A stretch of DNA of 64,000 nt from Aurantiochytrium sp. KH105 (GCA_003116975.1 BGKB01000260.1:1-64000), one strand, 5' to 3'. Positions 1 through 11,725 are shown, counted from the first letter of the stretch. The notes: generated by a model from the sequence alone, not told the origin. A program made the numbers and translations.

Positions 1-156
<156 letters not shown>

Positions 157-219
157 CTGGCTGACTCTCTCTGAGTATCTGACTGACTTATCGTCTGTCT
201 GTTCCTATCTGCAACGACG

Positions 220-3200
220 TTATTCAAGCGGGGATGAAAGAAACTCCCTGACAGCACGTTGCACAATGGCCATGTAGCTCTGTTGCTGCACACTGGTGAG
301 AGCGTTGAACTTTTTAGTCTCGGGAATTCGCTTGGCTCTCAACTGCACAAGACGACGACTGCTCGCTTCCACAAAGTCCTTGCTAAAGAGCGTTTCGCGA
401 AGCGAGAGATCATCTTTGGAGCGCCCTGCCGCAGCGCTGCGAACCATTTCGCAAGCCTGATGAGCGGTGATGAGCAAATCTCGCTTGATGGGCGCAGGAA
501 GACTAGCGAGGGCCTCGGATTTGGCACTTTCGATCTCGTCTTCGTCGAGGTCGTCCTTACATTCACTTTGCTCTGGGCCCTTTCCGGCCGATCGAGGAAG
601 ATGGCTCGCTGCGAGATCCTGGGCTACGCGAATGTCGAGAGTGAGGCGTCGGCCAACTCCTTGCATCTTGACAATATTTTGTCCTCCATTGTTATGCGGC
701 TCAGTTCCAGCAACAACTTCTGACACCGGAGGAAGTGACCCAGCCGAGGTCGGCCGATCAGCGTCCTGGTCGAGAATGTCAACGATATCAAAGTCGGCAA
801 TAAGCTTTTTGAAGACGCGTTTCTCGCCGAGATCGGCGCGCTTTGCAAATTTCAGCCAAACTGTACGAGTCGCTACCTTACTGCTGCGGCGCACCTCTGT
901 GGCAAGAACAATCTTGATGAGCTGCACAAGCTTAAAGTCCAAGGCTCTTTCATCGTAAAACGCCCGATCGCTCGTGGTCTTTGTGTCTTCTGGAGCTTTG
1001 CTTTTATCCTCGTTAGGCTCCAAGCCGTCGCCATCTTCGTTCTCGACCTCATTAGCGTTTTGCTCATCCTTTGCAGTGTCTGACTCTGCCCCAAACTGTG
1101 GGACATTCGTTTGGTCAGAGATCGCTTGCCCTTCTTCGCCCTCTTCCGATTCTTCCTCGGCGCTGTGGCCCTGATCTTGTTGATGCTCCTCAGGATCTTG
1201 CTCATGGCCAAAAGCAGGCGCGTCGACACTTGAACGATCAGACTCGACGGAAGGGGGAGGCCCGATGAGATGGCAAGCATTTTTCACATACGAGGGTCGC
1301 TCAAAGGAGCTCCAAAGGGTTGTCTGTTGCATGAGGCGATAGAAGCCAACAATGCCAGACGGCGAGAGGTCAAAGTCGGAGTCATCAAAGCCATTTGAGC
1401 CATTATCTCGCGTGACGCCAACGCTTTTGTATTGCTCATCTGTTGGGATGAAAATAGCATCGGCAAGTCTGCACATGGCTTCGAGGAATTTGGGAAAGCT
1501 GAGCGCGACATTCTTTGTCCAGTTCTTGAACGGGTCCACGTGCTGTGCGGTTGCCGAAACGAAGATCCACGAGGCATCTCGTTTGGTAAATATGGGACTA
1601 AAGAGACCGAGATCATCGACCAAGGTATGCCAGTCGACGAGGCCAAGCCGTTGGCCTCTTGCAGCGCCAAACCCAATGGAGAGTTCTCCGCAAACGCACG
1701 TGTAACGATTAAAAAGCTTGCGGAACATGGAAAGATTCTCGTTGAGGACTGAGTTGACTGCCCAGTTGTGCATGCGATCAACACGGAAGATGTCAAAGAG
1801 AAGAATGCGCTCGTGCATGTAAAGATCAACGATTCGCTGAAGGACGGCTTCGACAGCAGTGTCGAGGGGAATTCGATGTGCATCCTTTTGCTTTTTGGCA
1901 GCGCTTGGCTGGCACACTGTAATGTCAGCAACGCGCACGAGCGAGTCGATGAATTCGTACAGCAGTAGAACCTCGTCGCGCTTCACTTGAAACACCTTGC
2001 TTCCCTTGAGCATGTTCTGCAGGCTCTCGAGCTGGGTTTCTGGCAACGTCTTGTTAACGATGATGAACAGGGTGTCCGAGGCACTTGTATCCATGGGAAA
2101 GATGTCGATGACCTCATCACTGACGTTGCACTGCAAAGATTCGACTTCAGCCTTTTGTGGCGGCGAGAGAGCGGGGGTCCCGTTCTGAAGGGACGAAGAG
2201 TGAGCCTCTGCACGACCACGAAGAAAGCCAGAGTCACGTAAAAAGAGAGTGAACTGGTTGAGCTGCATGGTAAAGGCCTGATTGGAGTTGCCAACGACGC
2301 AGCCGTAGTGTGAGAAGATGCCAACAATGAGATCGAAGCGCTTCTCGATGCTGGACCAAATATTGGCGGCGCAATCGGGACTGAGATTGACGTCGCGGGA
2401 AAGTAAGCGAGCAAATTGAGCCTTGTCGCAGAGGACGCTGCGACACGCTGGGAGATTCTGATTCGACTTTGGAACGGATGGGTCCGCGAAAACCGACGAG
2501 GCGAGCTCGAACGATTTTTGGTCGCTTGCTTCAGAAGGTGGCGTGGATGGTAGCTGGCGATAGGCAAACGTTCCAAGGCGTTCACAGCGCCCAGAGACGA
2601 GACCGAGAAACGACGAAGAGCGCCGAGAGTCACCACCTTGGAGCGGAAGCGCAAGCAGCAGAGGAAGAGCATCGTCCAAGAGAGCACCCTCACTCGTCCA
2701 GCTAATGCCTGACTCTTTGTGAGTGCCGTCGCGCGTAAGTGCAAGACTAAATGTCGGAGGCAAAAGAACATGGCTATCACGAAGGCGGTCTTGGGCTGCG
2801 TGTTGATGCGCCAACTCCTCAAAGTAGACAAAGCTCGTCTGAAGAATGGGGCTGATTGGTTTGTGCAAAGGCTGAGGAAGTTCTTCAAGCACGTCCGGAG
2901 CCCCATGGGCTGGAGGAGGGGGCACCATGACGACGACGAGGTCATCGGTGGCCTCATGGCTCGTCTGGTAATACACGTGCGATTTTGATCCGTCAGCCAG
3001 CTCGTAGAGAGGAAGGTCTCGATAGACACGTCCACCTTCGACGTGAGCAAAGATGGCGAGATGTGACTTGACTTCGGCGTTGGCGCATTCAGTGAAATGT
3101 TTGCGTACCCGCTGAGGAGACGCCGCAGAGACCTCTTCATCCAGAACGCTTGCCTCGCTATCATCGCTGTCATCGCTGTCGTCTTTACCCTTGAAGTTTG

Positions 3201-6200
3201 ACAGCATCTGACGCTTGACAAGGTTTCGAACGTGGATGCGGGACGCATCTGTATGACGTTCAGCTGCGGCCTTTTGAGTGGTATAACTCGAAGTTGCTGG
3301 TAGCTGTGAAGACGGATCCTCTGGCTCACCATGCGAGGTTTCTTCATGTTGCTCGTGGAACCTTGCTTCAGCTCCAATGTGATTCAAGGTGCTCTCGTCC
3401 GGGAGGTGGTTGGATGGCTGCTCCGGGGAGGTCGGTGGTCCAGCCGTCAGGTCGCGGAAGAGAAATTTGTCAAAGTTAATCGAGATGGAAAGACCAAGTG
3501 GAGTCTGTGCTGCCTCGAAGTGCGTTGGCGACCACGGATCTGCGCGAAGGGAGGGCTCCGATGCTGAATGCCAAAGCGAGGACATTGGCTTGCAAAGGTC
3601 CTGGGTGCGAAGAGGAACTGGCCTTGGTCTCCGCCCGGACTTTTTGCGAGGTTTGGCGCTAAGGCGCCCAGGATTCGAAGTCGCCTCGAAATCGTCGAGC
3701 CATGCGTCGTACGAGGCTTTGACCTTTTCTGAGTTGGACAGACGCGGGGGGAAGGATCTACGCGGCTGAAGTGCATGGAGTTTTGGTAAGTGAGCTCGAT
3801 TTTTCTCTGCAGACTGACGAAGTCGAAGTTCCATTTGGTATATTGCCGGACGGTTCGCTGCGTGTTTGAGAAGGTTTCGGATGGTTGCGCCGGCAAGACG
3901 CCTCTGCAAGGTGACTTTTGTACTCTTATCTTGGTAGCGGAGAATATTTTCGAGAGCGGTGAGTAGTTTTGGTGACGCGACGGCTCGCTGATTGGCACGG
4001 TCGTGAGCGGTGATCCGCGAGAGAGAAACGAGTGCGAGGCACCTTGAGGTATCGTCGATCTGATTGTCTTCGTCAACGACCAATCGTATGAGGGAACGAA
4101 GAGATCCAGCGTCTCTGAGGACCTGGTGCTGATCAGCCGAGAGACGATATGTGCTGAGGAGGTAGGCTCCGCAGCTAATGAGTTCTGGGGTGGTGGACTG
4201 AAGGAGAATTTTTGAAGCATGGGCGGCCTTGATTTCGATAGACGGCGGGTCTGCTGCAACATTTTGCTGGGGCGTCTGGGCGATAGTCTGGGCGAGTGGT
4301 TCAATGACAGTTTCCGGATTGCGTGTGGCGAGCGCAAGAAGCACACGACCACTATTGCGAGCAATGTTACGATGCGCCAGGTTCTCGGATTGCACCGCTG
4401 CGTGGACCATGCACACGGTGCGCATGTGAGAGAGCGATTTACTTTGAGCCAAGGGGCTTGTGCTGCTGGCAACGATCCAAAGTACATGCAGGGCGGCCTC
4501 GATCATGTGGTCTTCAGCAGTCACTTCGGAGAGATCCTGGGTGCGCATCGAAGCGTTTGATCCACGCTCAATGAGATTGACGCAAATGCGAACGCAGCGA
4601 TCAATGGCCGGGACTGGTTCAGCCTTGAAAGGTGCGGGGTCTCTTGCAAGCGCGTCGAGGGCACCATGAAGAAGTCTTTGAAGACCACGCAGGAGTGGGG
4701 TCACAGTCGTAACACGTTTGGCACCGTGGTCGACGAGAAGATTGAGACAGGTATCGAGATTTGGGTCGCGCAGACTTTGACCTTGAAGTCCACCTGTTGC
4801 GTGGACGAGAAGCGGCATGGCTCCGAAGATGGCATCCTCGATGACAGCATCTCGGCAACATGGTTCCTGCTTTTCCATGACGTCGCGAGTTGCTTTGAGG
4901 TATTCTGTAAGGGACATGGCGCTAGCGCGGCAAGCGAGAGCCCACACTACGGCCAGGTATCTGCGTGCAGGGGTAGGAAGAGGGTGACGGCGCGCGCTGG
5001 CGTCTTGTTTGGGAAGAAAAAACACGTTCGCGTAGATGGCGTCGGCAAGGTGTCGCGGGACGGTTGCATGATGTGCAAGCATGTAGAGAAATCGGGCGTG
5101 AAGAATTTGCGCGGTTCGGGACCGTTTTTGGAAAATAGAGGCGATTGTGATGGAATCCCACACCTCATCCGCGTGGCTGATCACGATGCGAGGGAATACT
5201 GCGCAACGTCCCGCAAAAAGATGTACGAGCGTTGCGAGGGTGAGAACTTCGAGGTGTTGAGGGCCTTGATCACTGGCGTTGAGCGCTTTGGTAGCAGCCC
5301 CTGACGGAGATTTATTTTCTTTAAAGTTCTCGATGACGACAAGAACCCTTTGAAAGGAATGCAATATCTGTCTTGCCGTTTCCTCTGGCAAGTTGGCATG
5401 GCGAGGCGCAAGAAGATTTTCGAGCGTTGCTGCGAGCATTGCTACTGATGAGCTCAAGAGGGAGAAACACATGCTTGTGTCTTCCATGGCCGTGTCAGCG
5501 TCGCGCTTTGTCTTGTTGTTTTCATTGCTGTGGCTCTCCTGGTCAGACTGACTGGGGTTGGCGCCGTGTAAAGATTTTGCGCGCCGGGCATGCCATGACG
5601 TCATGTTGACGTGGTCGTTTGAAATGTCGCTCATAGACGCCCGCGAAAAGGCCGTGAGGGATGCATGGACGGCGTGCACAAGAGGATCCCAGAAGCCGAT
5701 GTTACATGTGACGGCTGGATCCCGCGCTGTCCTGAAAAAGAGAAAGACGGAGCGGGCAATGATCTCGCGTACAGCAAGCGGTATGCGTCGATCGCGAGCG
5801 AAGCCCTGCGTCACGAGGAGTTGCGCAAGGCGGAGATGTTGCTCAAATTGCGTCGATGAAGCAAGAGCACGAGCGAGAAGCGCAAGACCCCGTCCGGCGA
5901 TGGCATGGTCACCCGTGCTGGCTGTCATGTTAAGAATGAGGTCCGTATATGCATGGAATGCGATGAGGGGCTTGTGGAGCTCGGTTTCGTGCGAGAGATG
6001 CGCAAGGGCCTTGATGGTGAGCACGAGAGCCGGGGGTGGGTTCACCGCGACAAGTTGTGGCGCGGGGAGGCGTTTGAGGCTGACGAAGAAAGAACGTACG
6101 AGTCTTGCGCCAAGATCAGAGCGCGCCAAGAGCGCGCGGCGAGTATCTGGATATGCGACAAGAGCAGCGCAGAGCCCAGAGGCAGTATAGTGTACTGACT

Positions 6201-7272
6201 GTAGGAGCTCACTGGTACCGTGTCCACAAAAGGGAATGAGGCCATCAACAACGGAAAGGGCGTGGGAGATGATGCTGTGAGAGTCTTGCATGAGGGTTGC
6301 GTGATTTTCGGGCTGCAATGCCAGTTCCCAGAGTGAGTGAAGAGCGCGAGCTTTGCGGGGTCCTTTAAGTTGACTTGCGACAAGAGGCGCGACAACGTCA
6401 ACGTGATGTTGAAGTTTGCGCTTGACGCGATCGGGCCAGCCCTTGAGCCAATGGTCGAGCATATCGAGCATGGCAGCTGGGGAATCAAGATTGAGGAGAT
6501 AGGTTTCGCCGTCTGGATTGGTTTGCAGCCAGCAAAGAGAGGTTTGTTTGACGAGGCGATCAATGCTGCGGAATGACGGAGTGGCCCTGGTTGGCTTGCC
6601 TGAGGCCGCAATGGCAGCTGCGGCGGGCACATCTCTGTGAAGATTGCTCTGCACGAGGAGTGCGCGCTTGAGACTCTCTGGGGAATGAAAGCGAAGAGCG
6701 CCGGTGACATCAGCAACAAAGCCACTCGGGAGGCTCCGGAATGTCAGCTTGCCTGTGGCATCCTGGAAGAGAGTTCTTTCTTCAGATTTTGCACGTAAGC
6801 GGGACGGTAGGAGGCCCACGTCATCGTCGTCCTCGCTACCGGAGTCGCTGCTTCTGCATGAGTCTTCGGAGAAGAGATCATCGTCTGACTCATCCTCGGA
6901 GGAGAGGGATCTGTCGGTGTCCCGGGAGGCATTTGAGATTCCTTCTTGAATGTCTTCAAGCGGGGCGTTGGCATGTGTCGCGGTTCCGAGCTTGACGGGG
7001 TTGCCACTGTTTGCCCTGTTTTCAGGGATCACAAAGGTTGCAAGGGCGCCTTCGATCCCGGGCGAGACGCGCAGGTCGTCTTGGCCGTCCTTTTTGTTGG
7101 CGATGGACAAGCTCGCGGGCGTCCCTACGTTGCGCGAGCTCTGTCCGAGTGGCACGAAGTGTGGCTGGAGGACAAAGATTTCCACGCGGACTCCGAGGGC
7201 TTCTTGCTGGGTATGTTGCTCGACCATGACTGACCGCCGCGGTAGCCGCGACCTCCTTCGCTTTGCCCCCAT
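220..7272 (-). CDS. Giant armadillo-like repeat protein with degenerate EF-hand-like modules (2350 aa)
   Basis: Single uninterrupted frame. I place the start at the ATG at 7272 (M-G-A-K-R-R-R); a further ATG lies at 7227, and the frame upstream only enters a TGCTT repeat and opens with GTG. Residues about 120-155 are an acidic Ser/Asp/Glu tract. About 200-1130 is a run of paired amphipathic helices of armadillo/HEAT character. Near 1650 and again near 1850-1930 there is a module of the type hydrophobic-F-x-x-Y, then a F-x-x-F-L-x-D segment and (second copy) FPKFLEAMCRLAD, which reads as a paired EF-hand fold without the calcium-binding acidic residues. About 2025-2080 is Glu-rich, and the C-terminus is helical and charged. 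No enzyme motif is visible. Proteins of this kind in flagellated protists are often axonemal or scaffold proteins; that role is inference. The specific family is not recognised. Confidence 0.85.
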   Translation of the reverse strand: MGAKRRRSRLPRRSVMVEQHTQQEALGVRVEIFVLQPHFVPLGQSSRNVGTPASLSIANKKDGQDDLRVSPGIEGALATFVIPENRANSGNPVKLGTATHANAPLEDIQEGISNASRDTDRSLSSEDESDDDLFSEDSCRSSDSGSEDDDDVGLLPSRLRAKSEERTLFQDATGKLTFRSLPSGFVADVTGALRFHSPESLKRALLVQSNLHRDVPAAAAIAASGKPTRATPSFRSIDRLVKQTSLCWLQTNPDGETYLLNLDSPAAMLDMLDHWLKGWPDRVKRKLQHHVDVVAPLVASQLKGPRKARALHSLWELALQPENHATLMQDSHSIISHALSVVDGLIPFCGHGTSELLQSVHYTASGLCAALVAYPDTRRALLARSDLGARLVRSFFVSLKRLPAPQLVAVNPPPALVLTIKALAHLSHETELHKPLIAFHAYTDLILNMTASTGDHAIAGRGLALLARALASSTQFEQHLRLAQLLVTQGFARDRRIPLAVREIIARSVFLFFRTARDPAVTCNIGFWDPLVHAVHASLTAFSRASMSDISNDHVNMTSWHARRAKSLHGANPSQSDQESHSNENNKTKRDADTAMEDTSMCFSLLSSSVAMLAATLENLLAPRHANLPEETARQILHSFQRVLVVIENFKENKSPSGAATKALNASDQGPQHLEVLTLATLVHLFAGRCAVFPRIVISHADEVWDSITIASIFQKRSRTAQILHARFLYMLAHHATVPRHLADAIYANVFFLPKQDASARRHPLPTPARRYLAVVWALACRASAMSLTEYLKATRDVMEKQEPCCRDAVIEDAIFGAMPLLVHATGGLQGQSLRDPNLDTCLNLLVDHGAKRVTTVTPLLRGLQRLLHGALDALARDPAPFKAEPVPAIDRCVRICVNLIERGSNASMRTQDLSEVTAEDHMIEAALHVLWIVASSTSPLAQSKSLSHMRTVCMVHAAVQSENLAHRNIARNSGRVLLALATRNPETVIEPLAQTIAQTPQQNVAADPPSIEIKAAHASKILLQSTTPELISCGAYLLSTYRLSADQHQVLRDAGSLRSLIRLVVDEDNQIDDTSRCLALVSLSRITAHDRANQRAVASPKLLTALENILRYQDKSTKVTLQRRLAGATIRNLLKHAANRPAIYQMELRLRQSAEKNRAHLPKLHALQPRRSFPPRLSNSEKVKASYDAWLDDFEATSNPGRLSAKPRKKSGRRPRPVPLRTQDLCKPMSSLWHSASEPSLRADPWSPTHFEAAQTPLGLSISINFDKFLFRDLTAGPPTSPEQPSNHLPDESTLNHIGAEARFHEQHEETSHGEPEDPSSQLPATSSYTTQKAAAERHTDASRIHVRNLVKRQMLSNFKGKDDSDDSDDSEASVLDEEVSAASPQRVRKHFTECANAEVKSHLAIFAHVEGGRVYRDLPLYELADGSKSHVYYQTSHEATDDLVVVMVPPPPAHGAPDVLEELPQPLHKPISPILQTSFVYFEELAHQHAAQDRLRDSHVLLPPTFSLALTRDGTHKESGISWTSEGALLDDALPLLLALPLQGGDSRRSSSFLGLVSGRCERLGTFAYRQLPSTPPSEASDQKSFELASSVFADPSVPKSNQNLPACRSVLCDKAQFARLLSRDVNLSPDCAANIWSSIEKRFDLIVGIFSHYGCVVGNSNQAFTMQLNQFTLFLRDSGFLRGRAEAHSSSLQNGTPALSPPQKAEVESLQCNVSDEVIDIFPMDTSASDTLFIIVNKTLPETQLESLQNMLKGSKVFQVKRDEVLLLYEFIDSLVRVADITVCQPSAAKKQKDAHRIPLDTAVEAVLQRIVDLYMHERILLFDIFRVDRMHNWAVNSVLNENLSMFRKLFNRYTCVCGELSIGFGAARGQRLGLVDWHTLVDDLGLFSPIFTKRDASWIFVSATAQHVDPFKNWTKNVALSFPKFLEAMCRLADAIFIPTDEQYKSVGVTRDNGSNGFDDSDFDLSPSGIVGFYRLMQQTTLWSSFERPSYVKNACHLIGPPPSVESDRSSVDAPAFGHEQDPEEHQQDQGHSAEEESEEGEEGQAISDQTNVPQFGAESDTAKDEQNANEVENEDGDGLEPNEDKSKAPEDTKTTSDRAFYDERALDFKLVQLIKIVLATEVRRSSKVATRTVWLKFAKRADLGEKRVFKKLIADFDIVDILDQDADRPTSAGSLPPVSEVVAGTEPHNNGGQNIVKMQGVGRRLTLDIRVAQDLAASHLPRSAGKGPEQSECKDDLDEDEIESAKSEALASLPAPIKRDLLITAHQACEMVRSAAAGRSKDDLSLRETLFSKDFVEASSRRLVQLRAKRIPETKKFNALTSVQQQSYMAIVQRAVREFLSSPLE

Positions 7273-7319
7273 GACGCCTTTCACTCGAGCGTCTCTCGTT
7301 AATCGCGATTGTTTTGCCC

Positions 7320-7348
7320 TGCTTTGCTTTGCTTTGCTTTGCTTTGCT
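7320..7348. repeat. (TGCTT)n pentanucleotide repeat upstream of the armadillo-like gene
   Basis: Five perfect TGCTT units plus partial units, followed by an alternating CG tract (about 7350-7360). It lies 48 bp upstream of the chosen ATG of the large minus-strand gene, in its 5' leader or promoter. Confidence 0.9.
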
Positions 7349-9000
7349 CTCGCGCGCGCGCACAAGCATGCGCGCACAAGCGTGCGCTTGTCTCAAAGAC
7401 GCGGCAAGCTGATTTGTTGTGGTTCGAGTTCCGCGCCGTCGAGAATGGGGTACGCACGCGTACCCATAAAGGTGTGTACTCTTGGTATTGTTGTTCGTAG
7501 TAAAAGGTTTTCGCGGAGTCTGTCTGACTTGTGTGATCAGCGAGTCAGCCAGGCGATTGGGGCATGGTCGCTGGTTTTGTCGATGGTCCGGATGATGTGG
7601 AAAGAGCGATAGAGTTTATTACTTTTCTGACCCTTTTTCTTTTGGTTTTTGTGTGCGTGGTTCGCATGGCGGCTTTTACATAATAGATGGATGGGTCGAT
7701 TTGCTTCGTGTGTTGCGAAGAGATCAATCTTACTTTACTGTTAGTGCAAGAGAGATGTTCTAGGAGACGCTTAGTTCATTCGCAGTCAGTGCTGAGCCCG
7801 GGCTTACAGGGCATCGACAATATGCTACAATTTTTAGCTCGAACATGATACTGACATTTGGCCCGGCCCGCGCGAACTAATTCATTTGCATGTTGCGTGT
7901 TCACTGCGGGTGCGGGCTCGAGTCGATTGATCACGGTATGACAGAAAGGCCAGCATGGTCAGTTGATTAAAAGGAAATTCGTTTTGCTAAAATCTAACAT
8001 CCAATTTGTCTGACGTCATAGAAATAGAATGTTGGGTTTGTTTGGCGAAAGAATGCGTGAACGACGAGGATTCAAACTGTCTCGACAAAAGCCTTCTGCA
8101 GCCTGTTCTCTTTCTCGTAGGCTGACGAAGATCCTCATTTACATTCACCGTCCTCTCAATACAGACCTTTGCTTTCCACAGCAGCGTTGGGTCGTAGGGT
8201 CTTGCTCTGTGGACGTCTAGAAACGCTATGCTCTTCATTCTTCGTTTTGTGGTGGCTGTTTCTGTTGCTGCTGTCGCTGCTGCTGTTACTGCTGCTGTTA
8301 CTGCTGCTTCCCTCTCTCGAACCGGCGCTCTATCCGCGGCGCGGAAGCAGGCCGCCCCACACCCCCCTCAAATCCCGCTCGCTGCGGGGTCCGCGGCCTG
8401 GACCGGCACCCTCGCCGCGCCTGAGCCTCGCTCCCCTCTCTGGCCCACTGTCCACTGTGATCCTCCGCTGTGGGCCGCGCAAGATGGCGGTCCCTGTCCT
8501 TCGCCTCTCGCGGGCTTGCTTGATTGCCTGCCGCGGCTTGATTGGTTGCCCTGGCCCGGCTCGGGTCCAGAGCCTGCCCTGGCGCACCATGCACGCGGCG
8601 AAACAGCAGCAGCAGCGGCGCCGCTCGCTCCTCGCGGCCGCAGCGCCGTCACAGGAGAACCCGGCGATCACGCGCTGCTGCGCTGCGGCTGCGGCTCGTC
8701 ACGGCACGCGTTCGCAAGGCAATGCAAGGCAATGCAATGCAATGCAATGCAATGGAATCCTAGCGCACCGTATCCGGGTCCAGGGGAGGAAAGGAGATGA
8801 GGCTCGTGTCGCGAGTCTCGAACGCCGCTGCGGACGCGGGAGAGGGAGCGACGAACGCCGCAGCCGCGCGGAGGGAGCGTGGCGCCGGTACATGGAAGGG
8901 GCCGTGGCGACCGTGGACGCCAATCTCGTGATCTCGGGGACAGGATGTATGTACGTACGTACATGTATAGCCTACGTGCTCGAATGAAATGATTGATAGA
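7349..9000. other. Gene-free spacer, part 1
   Basis: No convincing coding region. It holds a perfect inverted repeat with 8-bp arms (7448-7465, GGGTACGC/GCGTACCC, 2-nt spacer), a CTG-rich stretch near 8250-8310, a compound AATGC/AAGGC repeat at 8714-8754 and a 16-bp perfect palindrome of GTAC units at 8949-8964. Frames here are short, overlap in several registers and owe their length to GC content. Confidence 0.6.
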
Positions 9001-9730
9001 TCTGCAATCTATACCGCCGCCGCGTGGCGATGGTTGGGCGAGCGAGGCGCAGAGGAGGCTGGAGCGGGGCCGGCACCGGGGTCAGGAAGTGTCACGACGA
9101 GGCCGGCAGGCAGGCGTGCACGGCACTCTTGGGGCGCTTCGCGTTGCTGATGATTATTTTTTCGATCTTGACGGTGATTCGAATCGGTGCTCTGTTGTGC
9201 GTGATTTTTTTGGTAGGAGATGATGATGTGCATGCTTCCGAGTCATTCGATGCGCTTTCAGCTGCAGCACGCCGTGCAGGTGCTGCAGAGAAGGCTGGAT
9301 TTGAATGGAGACCAAAGGAAAGCTGTTTCTGTGCTGCTGATTTGGACTTTATTCTGATCCGCAGCCGATCCCGGCCGTTAAGTTTTTATGCACGGCATAG
9401 CACGGCATGGCCGATGCACCAAATGAGCCTTTCGTTCGAATCTCTGGAGACGTGGGACGACATCGGTTTGAGCGCAATCAATCGAGCGATCGGTCACCTC
9501 GAAGAGCCAGGAGCGAGAGCCTGCCCGCTCCTCGCGGCGCGCGGGCCTGCTTGGCGAGGCTTTCCTCGACGTCATATTCGCAGCTTCGGCCAAGCCTGGC
9601 GGCGCCGAGGAACGAAGAGACCCCTTGGATCGGCCACTAGCCGAGTCGCTCGACGCCGCGAGCCGATCCAGTCTCGCACTTCGAATCCAAAGAAACCCAA
9701 GGCAAGAGCAATGCAACGCAATGCAAGTCA

Positions 9731-9764
9731 AGCCAAGCCAAGCCAAGCCAAGCCAAGCCAAGCC
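9731..9764. repeat. (AGCCA)n pentanucleotide repeat
   Basis: Six perfect AGCCA units and a partial seventh inside the long gene-free interval. Confidence 0.95.
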
Positions 9765-9840
9765 GCCCGCACTCACTCGCTCAGGCTGCGCCTCGCCGCG
9801 CCACCTTCATCGCGATCGGCCGCCGTCGATCGAGCGCGTC

Positions 9841-9887
9841 GCATCGCATCGCATCGCATCGCATCGCATCGCATCGCATCGCATCGC
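9841..9887. repeat. (GCATC)n pentanucleotide repeat
   Basis: Nine perfect GCATC units, about 75 bp from the AGCCA array. Both belong to the same family of short arrays with a GC-bearing core that recur through this interval. Confidence 0.95.
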
Positions 9888-10459
9888 GATCACCAAACTC
9901 GCGTCCAGACAAGCCCTGGCGATCCCAACGCCGTCGCAGCCTGCGCTGAGCCGGCCGGGGTCCGCGCCCCTGAAGTTCCGCGCGTCGCAGCCGAACGCGG
10001 CTCCCTCTTCCTTACGTGCTCGCCTGCGGTGCCGCGGCAGCCACTCGTTTCGCCTCTCCGCGCAGAGAAAGGGCGCGCGGGGAGCCGGGTCGCCCGGGCG
10101 GGCGCGGTGGTCGATGATTCTTTCTTTCTAACCATGAGGCGACTTTGCTTTTCTGGCAAGGAGTTGAAAACATCGACCAGCGCATCATGCCGCCCCGGGT
10201 TCGCTTGTATCTTTCTGTTCGTGCGGCAGCGGCCAGCGGCTTCTCTCGCGAGTCATCGCGACCTCGCGCCGCGCCGTGAGGGCAAGGCGAGGCGGCGGTT
10301 CGCGGAGCGGCGACGGACGCGAGCGCGGGCAGGGCCGATGACACAGGGCGGGCGGCGAGCGACGCAGGGCGCTCACGCAAGGGGCTTCTGCCATGATGAT
10401 TGATGAGAAGGCAGGTGGCGTGCGTCCGGGGGGCGGAGAGAAAAGGGAAGGGAAGGGAA

Positions 10460-10615
10460 GGAGAAGGGGGGGGGGGGGGTGGCGCCAAAGCGGGCGGGGC
10501 GGAGCGAGGCGCGTCGACTCGAGTCGGGGAAGATCAGCGACGAAACAAAGCAAGGTAAGACAAGACAAGACGAGAAAAGACAAGACGGAAAGGGAGGGGA
10601 GGGGGGGGGGGGAGA
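10460..10615. repeat. G-run / purine-rich tract
   Basis: Two long guanine runs (about 10467-10479 and 10599-10611) inside a strongly purine-biased strand with AAGAC-type pentamers between them. The run lengths would allow G-quadruplexes. No gene is supported here. Confidence 0.8.
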
Positions 10616-11684
10616 GGCTGGGAAACGCAGTGGGTGATTGGCATGGATAGACTGGTGGAGGGAGAGAGCGAGAGAAACGAGCTGGGAAGCGGCAGCAGCT
10701 CCCACGGAAGAGCGCCCATGGTGGGTGGGTGGGTGAAGAGCGCAAAAAAGGGAGAGGTGCGGGGGCTGCGGAAGAGTGTGGGAAACGCGCGGAGCTCGGA
10801 AAGCAAGCTACGAGCAGTGAGCGCGCACTTTTCCCTACCCACCACTGCTCTCTCTCCTCCTACTCTGCACTGCACTGGAATGCAATGCACATGGCTACTA
10901 CTAATAAAAAGTCTCTCTCTTTCAAACTCTGCTGTGTGGCGGGGGCCGCCGTAGCTTCTCTGTCACTGTCAGTCACTGGCAGCGCGGTGCAGACGAGACT
11001 TCACGCTGGTGGATGACCGTGCATTGCTGGCGGTGCGGCCAGCCAGACCACGCCTGCAGCAGCTGCAGAGGGCAGCACGCACGGCTGCGTGCGAGCTCTG
11101 CCGACGCGTAAAGTCACCGCGCGTACCGCAGTGCAGGCGCCGAAGAAACGCGACCGCGGCGCGTGCAGCACGCGCGCGCAGTCGCAGAACCGCCCGCCAA
11201 AAGGAACGCTTTATTATTGTTGCCGACAACGAAATGCATTGCACGGAGCCTTTCCGAGAGGCGGAGGGAGGAAGAGAGAGTGAGAGAGCAAAGAGCAAGT
11301 TGCGTTGCGGTTGGAAATGGTTGGTTTTGTCGATTGATTAGTTGGTTCGTTGGCTGATTGGCTGATTGTGCCGAACCAAGCAAGCAAGTCTCATGGTCGT
11401 CTCGCAACGCAGCGCAGGCGGCAAGATGGGTTTCGATTGCCAAGCGCCATGGTTCGATGGCGATTGTCCGCCTGAAGTCGGGACTTGAGCTAATCGCCGA
11501 AAGGAGTCAAGAGAATGGAAGGCGAGTCAAGGCTCGCAAAGTCCGTCGCGGGTTGCCTGCTGCTGCAGCTGGCTGGTTTTATAAAATAATAGCAGCAGCA
11601 GCGCAGCGAAAAGGTTTCTTTGCTCATCGCAAGAAGAGAAGCTGACGGCCAGTGCAGGCAGGCATGCATGCAGGCAGGCAAGCA

Positions 11685-11725
<41 letters not shown>

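Noticed and set aside
7273-7377. Upstream extension of the armadillo-like gene into a Lys-Gln-Ser repeat
   Set aside because: Begins with GTG and is made of the TGCTT microsatellite.
7415-7440. GGTTCGAGTTCC resembling a tRNA box B
   Set aside because: Flanks do not pair into a T stem and no anticodon arm precedes it.
9024-10403. 459-codon plus-strand frame with one hydrophobic segment
   Set aside because: Composition follows the local repeats (AGCCA, GCATC) and overlaps equally long frames on the other strand; no motif or conserved pattern.
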